Assembly (NCBI GenBank): GCA_021299635.1
Contig: JAJTFA010000007.1
Span: forward strand, 1 to 64,000
From: Sphingobacteriales bacterium
GTDB lineage: Bacteria > Bacteroidota > Bacteroidia > UKL13-3
DNA: 64,000 nt
Reading direction: 5' to 3'
Shown piece after piece: positions 31,401-38,650 of the stretch. The stretch's first letter is position 1, and each line of letters opens with the position of its first letter. The position numbers and the translations under genes were made by a program. Under the pieces are notes generated by a model. That model did no database searches. It had not been told where the DNA came from and saw only the letters and a list, made by a program, of their open reading frames with translations.

Positions 31401-34400
31401 CAGTGCCGTAAATCAAATTATGAGGTCAAATTTGGTGCATACCTTAAAGCATCTCAATACATCCGGTAGTTCTGTTACAGGTATTCATTTCACTACAAGT
31501 ACTTCTCTTACGGGTAATAACTCTATCGTAGATAGAAATTTCGTGCATAGCATCAGTTCCGCAGCTACAAGCGGCTCCCCCATACTTACCGGCATATTGC
31601 ATTCCGGTTTTGCAACCTACACCAATAATATGATAAGAATGGGGGTAGACTCTGCTGGCAGCCAATACACCGATCCAAGATTAATCAGAGGTATTCACAT
31701 CAACGCTACTACACAAGTTTATTTATACAACAATTCTGTATTGGTTGCAGGTTCACCTTCCAGTGGATCACTTAGTACGGCTGCAATTGAATTTACTTCT
31801 GCTGTCACTACCGCACAAATATCTGAAATCAGAAACAATATCATTGCAAATATTGCTTCAAACGGAGGAACAGCAACCAGCATACACTATGGCCTGAAGA
31901 CTATAGATACCGTACGATTTATTTCTAATTTTAATTTATTCTTTACACCTGGGACTGGCGGTGTGGTAGTAGGCACCAATATAAGGTCATATCCTTCTTT
32001 AAGCGGTGCTGCAGGATGGAAAGACTGGTCTCGCCAAGATATGGCCAGCGCATACGGTGACCCTAATTTTAATACCAATTTTTTAGGCACAGCCGATTTA
32101 GCATCTCTTGAATTACAAACTAGTAACCCTGCTGAGCGTAGTGGAGATCCCAATTTAACAGCTGTTTTAACTGATTATTTTGGCAACAACCGAAGTGCAC
32201 TTACACCTTCTGACATTGGAGCACACGCAGGCAACTTTACACAGTCTCCTGATGTTTTCCCTCCGGTTATTACCTTTACACCATTAACCAATACGGGAAC
32301 TTTAACAGGTACAAGAACTTTAGCTAATGTAATTATCAGAGATAATAATGGCATACCTATGTCTGGTGCTAACAGGCCGGTAATCTGGTACTCAAAAGAT
32401 GCTATAAATTGGTTTAGTGCTTCAGCTATTACTCTAACTGGAAGTGCAACCAATGTCACAGCACAGTTTAGCATAGATTACACACCAATGCTACCATTAT
32501 CCAATAGTGATACCATTAGGTATTATGTACTGGCACAAGACAATGCAGGTAATGTTATTTCATCAGAACCTTATGCTATTGCAACCTCAGTTTCAAACGT
32601 TGTTTCTCATCCAGTTAGGCCAAACACCTATAATTTCTTGCCTGTTATTCCTGCAAACAGTGTATTTCAGGTTGGTGTAGGTCAAACCTACCCTACGCTA
32701 ACCGGTGTAGGTGGTTTCTTTGAATTTATTAATTCAAGAACATTGGGAGGCAATATAACTGCAGAGATTACTTCAGATATAACTGAGCCGGGAACAATTA
32801 TTCTTGGTCAGTTTGCAGAAGATGGAGCAGGAGGCTATAACTTAAATATAAGACCAAATGCCGGAACAACTTCTCCAAGATTAATTTCAGGTAATACCAC
32901 TACTGCACTAATTCGTTTAAATGGAGCCGATAGGGTTAAAATGAATGGAGTGCCAAGCGGAGGAAATGCAAACGACAGGCTCCTGATCATTCGAAATTCA
33001 GGAAATGCAGCCACCATTGAAATGCAGAATGCAACCTTTGGCGTAAGTATCAATAATTGTATCATTGAGGGCGCACCTACATCAACAATCGTTGGAGTAA
33101 TTAATTTTATTGTTAATGCAGGAACAGTTGGAAATTCTTTCGATACAATTAATGGTTGTATCATCAGGAATAATACCAGTTTAGCGTCACCATCCGGTGT
33201 ACCTGCAACCCTAATTCATTCAAATGGGTTGTTAAGTCCTTTGGCGCTAAACAACACATTGGTTATTACCAATAATGAAATTGCGAACTTTAATAACTAT
33301 GGTGTTTATTTTAACACATACACCGGAGATAATTGCCGGATTATTGGTAACAGTTTTTATAATAATATTAGCAATCAGCCGATTGGCAATACCTTCTACC
33401 CAATATTGATTAATTCGTCAAGTTATTGCGGTAATGCCAGTGTAATCGGTAATTTTATTGGGGGTTCTGCTGCCAATTGTGGAGGAGTAGCCTGGACAAA
33501 AGCCAATACCGGTTCTTTTTATGCAATTTATGGATCTTTCAGATCTGGGGTAATTTCAAATATTACTAATAATACCATCAGAAATATCAATTATAACAAT
33601 CCTTCTTCATCTTCACAGTTTATTGGTATTTATCATATTAGCGGAGATGCAAATATCAGTGGTAATACTATTGGAAATGGCACCGGAACAGGAAGCATCA
33701 TATACGCTACGAATACTGCTCATTACGGCATCTATTCTTCAACTTCCGGTACACTCGCATTAAATAACAATCAGATTGGTTCATTTAATATTGGTAATCC
33801 GGGATTAAGTTCATCATTCTATGGAATACTAATATCAGGTACTAATCCGCTTTCCATCAATAATAATTTAATAGGCAGTACATCCACCTCTCAAAGCATT
33901 AGATTAAATGGTATTGGTCAGTTGTATGGTATTTCCACAACTGTATCTGCCAACCTTGCTCCAAGTTATGCAATTACCAATAATACCATAGCAAATATGG
34001 ACGCTGTTGCCAATTATGCCTCAACATTTGTGAGGGGTATTCAGGTTAGTGCAAATACTTCTGTGGCTAACGTAACCGGCAATACTATTAGAGATCTGTA
34101 TTCAAGAAGTTCTAGCAATAATACAAGCACCAATGCTTCCATTATTGGCATTCAATACAGCAACAACAATAATGTTTCAGGTAACGTTGCAAACAATGTT
34201 GTGTTTAATATTGCTGCCACAGATGCCGGAAATTCGCCAACCTCCGCTTTTGGTATTTTATTTTCTTCGGGTTTTGATATCAATATTCAATCAAACCGTG
34301 TTTATAATATAAATAATTTATCTACATCAATCAGCACCAATCCGGCACCTGTTGCAGCGGGTATATCAATCGCAGGAGGTAACACCACTGTTAACTTACG

Positions 34401-37400
34401 CAATAATCAGGTGGTACTGGGTAATGGGCAAACAACCAATACCCAATTCAATGGTATTTGGATGCAATTTAACTCAAGTAATCAGCTTATCGTTAATGCA
34501 TTTAATAATAGTGCAGTGGTAACCGGTACAGCTGCCAGTGGCAGTCAGCAATCATTTGCATTTGTACGTGGTAACAATACAGGAACGGAGATGGGTACGT
34601 TTATGAACTTGCGTAATAATATTTTTGCCAACAACAGAACTGGTGGTACAGGTAAACATTATGCAATTGCCAACCAAACCAATGCTGCAACCAATAACAC
34701 GTGGACAGCTAACTCATCAAACCACAATTTACTGGTTGCTGCAAATGCATCCCTAATTGGTTTGTGGGGGCTTAGTGATCAAAATCTTTCTCAATGGATT
34801 GTTAATACAGGCGGGTCTGATGTGTTTAGTTATGCAGCAACGTCTACCACCGGCAGTAGTAGCGCAAGCAATCTTAATCTAAACAATTTGTTTACGAATA
34901 TTGCAACCGGAAATCTTGGCATTCAAACATCAAATGCAGAGGTTTGGTATGTGTTCGGAAAAGGTATAGCGGGTAGTGCCATCAATAACTTATCAGAAGA
35001 TTTTAGTGGCATATCCAGAAGCACCGCTGCAGGCACCGGTATTACATTAGGTGCTATTCAGCTTAACACTGCACCGTCAATACTTCCTATTGCAGCGTTG
35101 GCTTCAGCCAATCCTATTTCCAACACAACTACCACTTACACTTTTGGAGGAAGAAATATTCTTAGTATTAACTGGGGTGCATCGTCTCCTTCAGCTGCAA
35201 CCGTATTACATTTCACTGGAGTTAATCCTATCGGGACCGCTCCTTCAGGAAATAATATGAACCAATATACCAGGGTAAATGTTACTGGCGGATCAGCTCC
35301 TTTTAATTTTGGTGCAACCCTTGCATATGATCCAGCTACTCTTGGCGTAATCTCATCAACCAACAATCTTAAAATATCTACACAAACTTCAGGCACCTTG
35401 CTAGCACCAGTTTGGTCAACATTACCAATATCTACTGTTAATGCTGGTAACAGAACCGTATCAGCCGCTGGTATTTCCGGTGGTGGTTTAGGAGCCTTAT
35501 TTGTTACAGGAACAGAAAACGCTGCTCCCCCTGTTATTTCTGCTTTTACACCGGCAGCCCGGGAGGTTGGTGGTGCGGTTACCATTAGAGGTAGTTTATT
35601 TACCGGTGCAAGTGCTATTAGTTTCAACGGAGTGAGCCAGCCAACATTTACTGTGGTAAACGACACAGCAATCAATACAACTGTGCCGATTGGTGCCACC
35701 TCCGGTACGGTTTCGGTTACCAATCCTTATGGTACAGCTACCAGCGCTGTATTATTTACGGTAATCCCGGCACCTACTGTAACTTCTATCTCTGCCACAT
35801 CCGGCACATTTGGTACAGCTATTACCATTACAGGTACAGGATTTTCCTGGGCAAATCAAGTGCAGTTTAATTCTACTAATGCCGTGTTTGCGATAGTAAG
35901 TAATACATCCATTACTTGTACAGTGCCAACGGGTGCAACAACAGGAGTAATTACAGTTACTAATCCGGCAGGAAGTGCAGGCAGTGCATCTGCCTTCACA
36001 GTTATTGGTGCTCCAACCATTTCATCGTTAACACCCGCAACCGGACCTGTAGGAACGAATGTAACTATAGCAGGTGCAAATTTTCAGGCAATTACCTCTG
36101 TAACTTTTAATAATGTTGCGGCATCCTATACAGTAAATAGCGCTACGCAGATTACAGCAACAGTTCCTAACGGTGCATCAACCGGTTTGGTGCGCGTTGT
36201 TAATGGTTCAGGTACAGGTGCTAGTGTGGGAAATTTTACAGTTGTTCAATTGCCAACCATTACAGGCTTTAGCCCATCCTCAGGTAGTTCCGGTACAAAC
36301 GTCATTATTAATGGAACAAACTTTTCTTCTGTTGATTCAGTAGAATTTTTTGGAGGAGCAAACGCAACTTTTACCGTGAATAGCAGTGCTCAAATTACTG
36401 CAACTGTTCCTGCGGCCGCATCAACCGGTGCTATTACGGTTTATACCAGCGTAGGTTCGGTTACCAGTGCAGGCTCATTTACCATAATACCAGATTTGCT
36501 CGTCAATACACTCTTTTCTGCAGTAACCGGTACTTACAATAATATTACTGTAACCGGTACAGGTGAGGCAATATTAAGTGGTCCATTGGTTGCATTAGGC
36601 AATGTTGTGGTGCAAGCCGGTGGGGTAGTTAGATTTGGTAACAATGTGCTTTCAGGGAACGGAAACTTTACAACACAAGCCGGGTCAAGTTTATTTATAG
36701 GCTCACCTCAGGGTATATCTGCAACAGGTGGTTTAACCGGCAATGTGCAAATGGGAGGTACGCGCACTTATAGCAGTGGAACAATATATACTTATGATGG
36801 TATAGTGGCTCAGGCAACCGGAACCGGACTGCCTTCTGCAGTTGATACAGTTGCAATTAATGACACAGCAGGTGTAACTTTATCTCAACCTACAACCATC
36901 AATAACTTATTAAACTTTATGAATGGTAAGTTAATTTTAGGAAACAATAACCTAACTGTTAACGGTAGTATTTTAGGCATCAGCACTGCATCATATATTG
37001 TTACTCCAAATACAATTACCAGCGGTGGTTCATTAAGAAGGCCTGTTTCAAATAACAATATACCGGTTGATTTTCCTGTAGGTACTATTTCTACTCAAAC
37101 GCCTGCACAAATTCAACTATCAGTAGGTTCTACGGCAGATGTGTTCTCTGTTCGTGTTTTCAACGGTGTGTTTCAAAATGCCACATCAGGCCCTGCTTTA
37201 TCAGCTAATATTGTTAGAAGGACTTGGGCTATTTCTGAGAACATAAATGGAGGTTCGGTTGCCACTGTTCAGTTATCATGGGATGATACGCTTGAAAACG
37301 CAGGTTTCTTGCGCTCAAGTTGCGGAGTGTTTGGTTATTCAACTGCGCAATCAAGCTGGTTATCGCCTTCTGGCTTTTCTCCGGCAACCGGAGCAGGTCC

Positions 37401-38040
37401 TTTTAGCATTTCAAGGAATAACATCAGTTCATTTGGAGCATTTGCAGTGGGTGATAATACCTCTGCACTTCCGGTTGAGTTAACCAATCTTTCAGCTAAT
37501 ATTTTGGCAAATGATGTGGTTGTTAGCTGGACAACAGCATCAGAGTACAACAACAGTCATTTTGAAGTAGAGCGTTCGTATGACGGAACATATTTTGAAT
37601 TTGCAGGAAAAGTTGATGGCATAGGATTTAGCCAATCTGAGCAACATTATCAGTTTATTGATAAAGAAGCTGCACGTAAAGCGAATGTAAACCTTGTGTA
37701 TTACCGTTTGAAACAGGTTGATTTTGATGGTATGCATACGTATTATGGCCCTGCATATGTGCAATTGCAATCTGCTTCCAAACCTGTACTTGCTGTATTC
37801 CCTAATCCTTTCAATGAGGTATTGCAGGTGCAAATATTTAATGAGCAAGCGGGCAAGGCACATCTCATTATTACAGACTTGCAGGGTAGGGTGGTTTATT
37901 CCAATACGATGGAAATGGGTTCCGGTTTGCAAACCATTGCGCTACCTAACATCGATTCATTAAAAGATGGCGTTTACTTTATGCAAACACAAATAAATGG
38001 CCACACTGCCAAAACAAAACTGGTTAAAGCCAGCAATTAA
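25483..38040 (+). CDS. Giant (4185 aa) T9SS-exported beta-helix repeat protein with IPT/TIG-like domains and C-terminal sorting domain
   Basis: Signal peptide; many INNNTI/NNNxI parallel beta-helix repeats; TIG-like repeats; C-terminal VFPNPFNEVLQVQ...GVYFMQTQINGHTAKTKLVKASN. Confidence 0.9.
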   Translation: MKKQLYIFTKQIVQLIWLFCFISLMSNSANAQATPQFFTGNINAPANSFPFNQAAGKSMQSLVAPGEFTGATGGFITRFYVQGTANVTTTWQNLTISMGQAAVTTLPTTSIYTGALTPVFNSTFTQTSTAAGWMLFTLQTPFRYDPSLSLIIEITQCGSSGGAFTVTNVGRTGFRRTWNLSGCVMAYSGQGQELFNCGIDVAPAGSNDAGVVSIDSIAPYAAGNRPVYARIRNWGLNQINNVNVNWSVNGVTQTPVAFTSLLDTIGGAGSAFANINLGNVNFVNNITYNIRAWTSQPNGQSDTVNVNDTASISIRSPLSGNFTIGATGDFPTITAAANLCASAGVNGPINFTLIDDLYNRATGENFPATFSNINFPVTIRPSSTANPLIIDSLSTAIINIDGCRNFSIDGRRNVNDNGRNISIENLSISTSASVVRFYNDAISSSLRNVVVRGANNTTSITTNPSWGLVHIGGTNKAVPFGNDSIVIFNNLFARSQGRPYSQGLVSDGQSITAQNNNIDMDSNWFQGFTINGIHVTTTASTWGNGGNFRIRGNSFYDTMVTVPATTMNCINFIPNQSSGSNNNLISGNYIGGQAAFTGSIAATPALPRWEFGVGATAIFNGIVVNSGAGTGTTVSNNVIRNFRFNNPTTTAGFNMISHGQGTIQVLNNIIGMEADTNNITFYGNANLNGITCSSTNDQTINGNSVRSITARRSTNAPTSLIVRGILTQSSTGNVNVNNNTIAGFSVRSDATGSTTSCAVMGIASSHTSSSININNNTIGGSGVNDSIVNYSTITSATRVNGIVVINSGIHTINNNTIRNLWNFNAGLGTSTSANLVGINMQATGNGNTLSGNTIDNLNMPTNGATSTIGLFSGSGAASILNNTISNIYVNSTNTNTLTSSSIIGICVAANSLHTINNNILFNYDNRADASTQVLGIIYNSNNSAIINNNTIRNLRNRGYSTSTGLAITGILLNTSFANQTINNNTIHSLTCYDETNANSGIMGIYFSGSSSLTGNVNSVNNNFIHSFGAGTIGFPTPSSSFNIYGITVVSGNVNLYNNMIRLGRDSSGTRLTRPINLRGIVIQTGGTLVHRINHNTIVIDQNPNTTGSQTTAAYEHLSSYSAPGFCDIRNNIFTNYSVTNSPSTGTHFAVRYSSFTTNVRSNHNIFNITPSATSFIGLANSTNRITMENFKLGSLTDVNSASINPGLVNPTGDFNTVDLHLSSTNAAEAQGDSSVLTNVATDFDGNTRTSWNDADIGADASAGTLTIDSVSPGINFNNLINIAPVPSRVLNATIYDRYGMRSNIDTPRVYYRKNAGAWTSSLGTLTSGDLRSGTWQFTIDHTALGGVVVNDAIQYFVAAQDSTNNNFASNPMYAATSVGNIVTFPSAPASYSITDPIPTTVTVGTGGTYTSLTGTGGLFDAISRSVLQGNTTAQIISDITETGAFSLNAWNEIGAGGYTLTIRPQSATQRIISGNTFYTNGMIRLDNGVSRVNILGYPSSITAPTAADTFLIIRSNSTITPALGLSNASNTDSIMNVILESRTASNGILSILNSSAIYNTGVYNVTIENCILRQDLTSVATFLPATGFYVIGSSPRLNSNIRFANNQVINCTGAGINIMSGNGNSFNILGNHFYHNNGVLNLGLNYYILFNPGQFSDNNIISGNFMGGTAPLAGGLPFLTTTSIHYGIYASSGLGSGTTIQNNILSNLRMTSTSASYNGIFLVGSASVYNVNNNRIGNIDSVLSIHFASTGSIRSYGVYSQTSGNISVTNNQIYNIRYNGTATTTAMLTGIQVFNGFSNNNIITGNIVKGLYVNSTNTGTSTAAAIQGIYCGSGSTSITIANNTVQELINMNNTASHAMVGILNASGVASITGNTVKGMASRSTNVTTASTAIGMCGIMNSATTTGTYNLNNNLIDSMWYTGTSGLQMMGIYFAGTTLAIGNIVGNTVRNLNSTSTAIGTTTSASLIGIFNNSSAVNQIMRSNLVHTLKHLNTSGSSVTGIHFTTSTSLTGNNSIVDRNFVHSISSAATSGSPILTGILHSGFATYTNNMIRMGVDSAGSQYTDPRLIRGIHINATTQVYLYNNSVLVAGSPSSGSLSTAAIEFTSAVTTAQISEIRNNIIANIASNGGTATSIHYGLKTIDTVRFISNFNLFFTPGTGGVVVGTNIRSYPSLSGAAGWKDWSRQDMASAYGDPNFNTNFLGTADLASLELQTSNPAERSGDPNLTAVLTDYFGNNRSALTPSDIGAHAGNFTQSPDVFPPVITFTPLTNTGTLTGTRTLANVIIRDNNGIPMSGANRPVIWYSKDAINWFSASAITLTGSATNVTAQFSIDYTPMLPLSNSDTIRYYVLAQDNAGNVISSEPYAIATSVSNVVSHPVRPNTYNFLPVIPANSVFQVGVGQTYPTLTGVGGFFEFINSRTLGGNITAEITSDITEPGTIILGQFAEDGAGGYNLNIRPNAGTTSPRLISGNTTTALIRLNGADRVKMNGVPSGGNANDRLLIIRNSGNAATIEMQNATFGVSINNCIIEGAPTSTIVGVINFIVNAGTVGNSFDTINGCIIRNNTSLASPSGVPATLIHSNGLLSPLALNNTLVITNNEIANFNNYGVYFNTYTGDNCRIIGNSFYNNISNQPIGNTFYPILINSSSYCGNASVIGNFIGGSAANCGGVAWTKANTGSFYAIYGSFRSGVISNITNNTIRNINYNNPSSSSQFIGIYHISGDANISGNTIGNGTGTGSIIYATNTAHYGIYSSTSGTLALNNNQIGSFNIGNPGLSSSFYGILISGTNPLSINNNLIGSTSTSQSIRLNGIGQLYGISTTVSANLAPSYAITNNTIANMDAVANYASTFVRGIQVSANTSVANVTGNTIRDLYSRSSSNNTSTNASIIGIQYSNNNNVSGNVANNVVFNIAATDAGNSPTSAFGILFSSGFDINIQSNRVYNINNLSTSISTNPAPVAAGISIAGGNTTVNLRNNQVVLGNGQTTNTQFNGIWMQFNSSNQLIVNAFNNSAVVTGTAASGSQQSFAFVRGNNTGTEMGTFMNLRNNIFANNRTGGTGKHYAIANQTNAATNNTWTANSSNHNLLVAANASLIGLWGLSDQNLSQWIVNTGGSDVFSYAATSTTGSSSASNLNLNNLFTNIATGNLGIQTSNAEVWYVFGKGIAGSAINNLSEDFSGISRSTAAGTGITLGAIQLNTAPSILPIAALASANPISNTTTTYTFGGRNILSINWGASSPSAATVLHFTGVNPIGTAPSGNNMNQYTRVNVTGGSAPFNFGATLAYDPATLGVISSTNNLKISTQTSGTLLAPVWSTLPISTVNAGNRTVSAAGISGGGLGALFVTGTENAAPPVISAFTPAAREVGGAVTIRGSLFTGASAISFNGVSQPTFTVVNDTAINTTVPIGATSGTVSVTNPYGTATSAVLFTVIPAPTVTSISATSGTFGTAITITGTGFSWANQVQFNSTNAVFAIVSNTSITCTVPTGATTGVITVTNPAGSAGSASAFTVIGAPTISSLTPATGPVGTNVTIAGANFQAITSVTFNNVAASYTVNSATQITATVPNGASTGLVRVVNGSGTGASVGNFTVVQLPTITGFSPSSGSSGTNVIINGTNFSSVDSVEFFGGANATFTVNSSAQITATVPAAASTGAITVYTSVGSVTSAGSFTIIPDLLVNTLFSAVTGTYNNITVTGTGEAILSGPLVALGNVVVQAGGVVRFGNNVLSGNGNFTTQAGSSLFIGSPQGISATGGLTGNVQMGGTRTYSSGTIYTYDGIVAQATGTGLPSAVDTVAINDTAGVTLSQPTTINNLLNFMNGKLILGNNNLTVNGSILGISTASYIVTPNTITSGGSLRRPVSNNNIPVDFPVGTISTQTPAQIQLSVGSTADVFSVRVFNGVFQNATSGPALSANIVRRTWAISENINGGSVATVQLSWDDTLENAGFLRSSCGVFGYSTAQSSWLSPSGFSPATGAGPFSISRNNISSFGAFAVGDNTSALPVELTNLSANILANDVVVSWTTASEYNNSHFEVERSYDGTYFEFAGKVDGIGFSQSEQHYQFIDKEAARKANVNLVYYRLKQVDFDGMHTYYGPAYVQLQSASKPVLAVFPNPFNEVLQVQIFNEQAGKAHLIITDLQGRVVYSNTMEMGSGLQTIALPNIDSLKDGVYFMQTQINGHTAKTKLVKASN

Positions 38041-38064
38041 TTTCATACCACACCATGAAACAGA

Positions 38065-38096
38065 AAGGTTGCCTGTGAAAACAGGCAACCTTTTTT
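38065..38096 (+). terminator. Rho-independent terminator of the giant gene
   Basis: aggttgcctgt-gaaa-acaggcaacct followed by T run. Confidence 0.85.
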
Positions 38097-38260
38097 GTTT
38101 GATAGGGCTATTTAGCACAACTTCTTAAGCTTGTATTGGGTGATGCTTAAAGGTGCGATATCCTCCGCACAAAGGTTCATGCAGTAGATTGAAACCTATG
38201 CTGCATACACAGCGGTTTTTATATTTTGCAAATCATAAGCAAGTTTTGATTTGCTCCATA

Positions 38261-38292
38261 AAAAAACCTCGCCCACAAGGCGAGGTTTTTTT
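38261..38292 (-). terminator. Terminator downstream of tRNA-Lys (symmetric A/T runs, possibly bidirectional)
   Basis: aaaaaaacctcgcc-cacaa-ggcgaggttttttt. Confidence 0.8.
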
Positions 38293-38297
38293 GAGTG

Positions 38298-38370
38298 TGA
38301 TTCCGCTGGGATTCGAACCCAGGACCCCTACATTAAAAGTGTAATGCTCTACCAGCTGAGCTACGGAATC
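38298..38370 (-). tRNA. tRNA-Lys(UUU)
   Basis: Minus strand gattccgtagctcagctggtagagcattacacttttaatgtaggggtcctgggttcgaatcccagcggaatca; anticodon loop CTTTTAA. Confidence 0.96.
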
Positions 38371-38412
38371 AAGTTTTTATGTCCAACTTCACCATGCTAT
38401 TCAAATTTCGTT

Positions 38413-38527
38413 TGCTCTACTCCCGAAACAAACAAAATCTTCGATTTTGGCTTTGTTTCGAGGACTCTCGAAAAATGGGCAAATCAAAGATTTGCAATTT
38501 TTCGGAGCAGCTGAGCTACGGAATCAA
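38413..38527 (-). pseudogene. Interrupted 5' fragment of tRNA-Lys (28 nt match) split by an 87-bp insert
   Basis: TGCTCTAC (38413-38420) and CAGCTGAGCTACGGAATCAA (38508-38527) together reproduce 38345-38372 exactly. Confidence 0.85.
38421..38507. repeat. 87-bp double-hairpin element inserted in the tRNA fragment
   Basis: Hairpin A 38424-38460 (CGAAACAAACAAAATC-TTC-GATTTTGGCTTTGTTTCG); hairpin B 38467-38507 (CTCGAAAAATGGGCAAATC-AAA-GATTTGCAATTTTTCGGAG). Confidence 0.85.
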
Positions 38528-38650
38528 TCCTCCTCGTTTTCCTAACGAGGCTGCAAAAATAAGGCGATATTCGAATTAGGCAAACCTGAGAATTGTTTTT
38601 TTTAAAAAATTATTAACAGTTGCTTGCCGGGTCTTTTAACCGCTATTCCC

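Noticed and set aside
25779-37932. Many antisense ORFs (60-195 aa) inside the giant gene
   Set aside because: Low-complexity Asn/Thr/Ser-rich coding DNA leaves the opposite frames open; no recognisable domains or start signals.
38413-38527. Intron-containing or permuted functional tRNA
   Set aside because: After the 8-nt continuation (gtagagca on minus) no anticodon stem, T-arm or 3' acceptor follows, so it cannot form a tRNA.
38153-38579. Three ORFs of 63-87 aa across tRNA-Lys
   Set aside because: They overlap the tRNA, terminator and hairpin repeats; non-coding structure explains the region.
38298-38650. Integrative element using tRNA-Lys as att site
   Set aside because: No integrase or cargo lies between the duplicated segments; the match is at the tRNA 5' end and the copies are under 200 bp apart.
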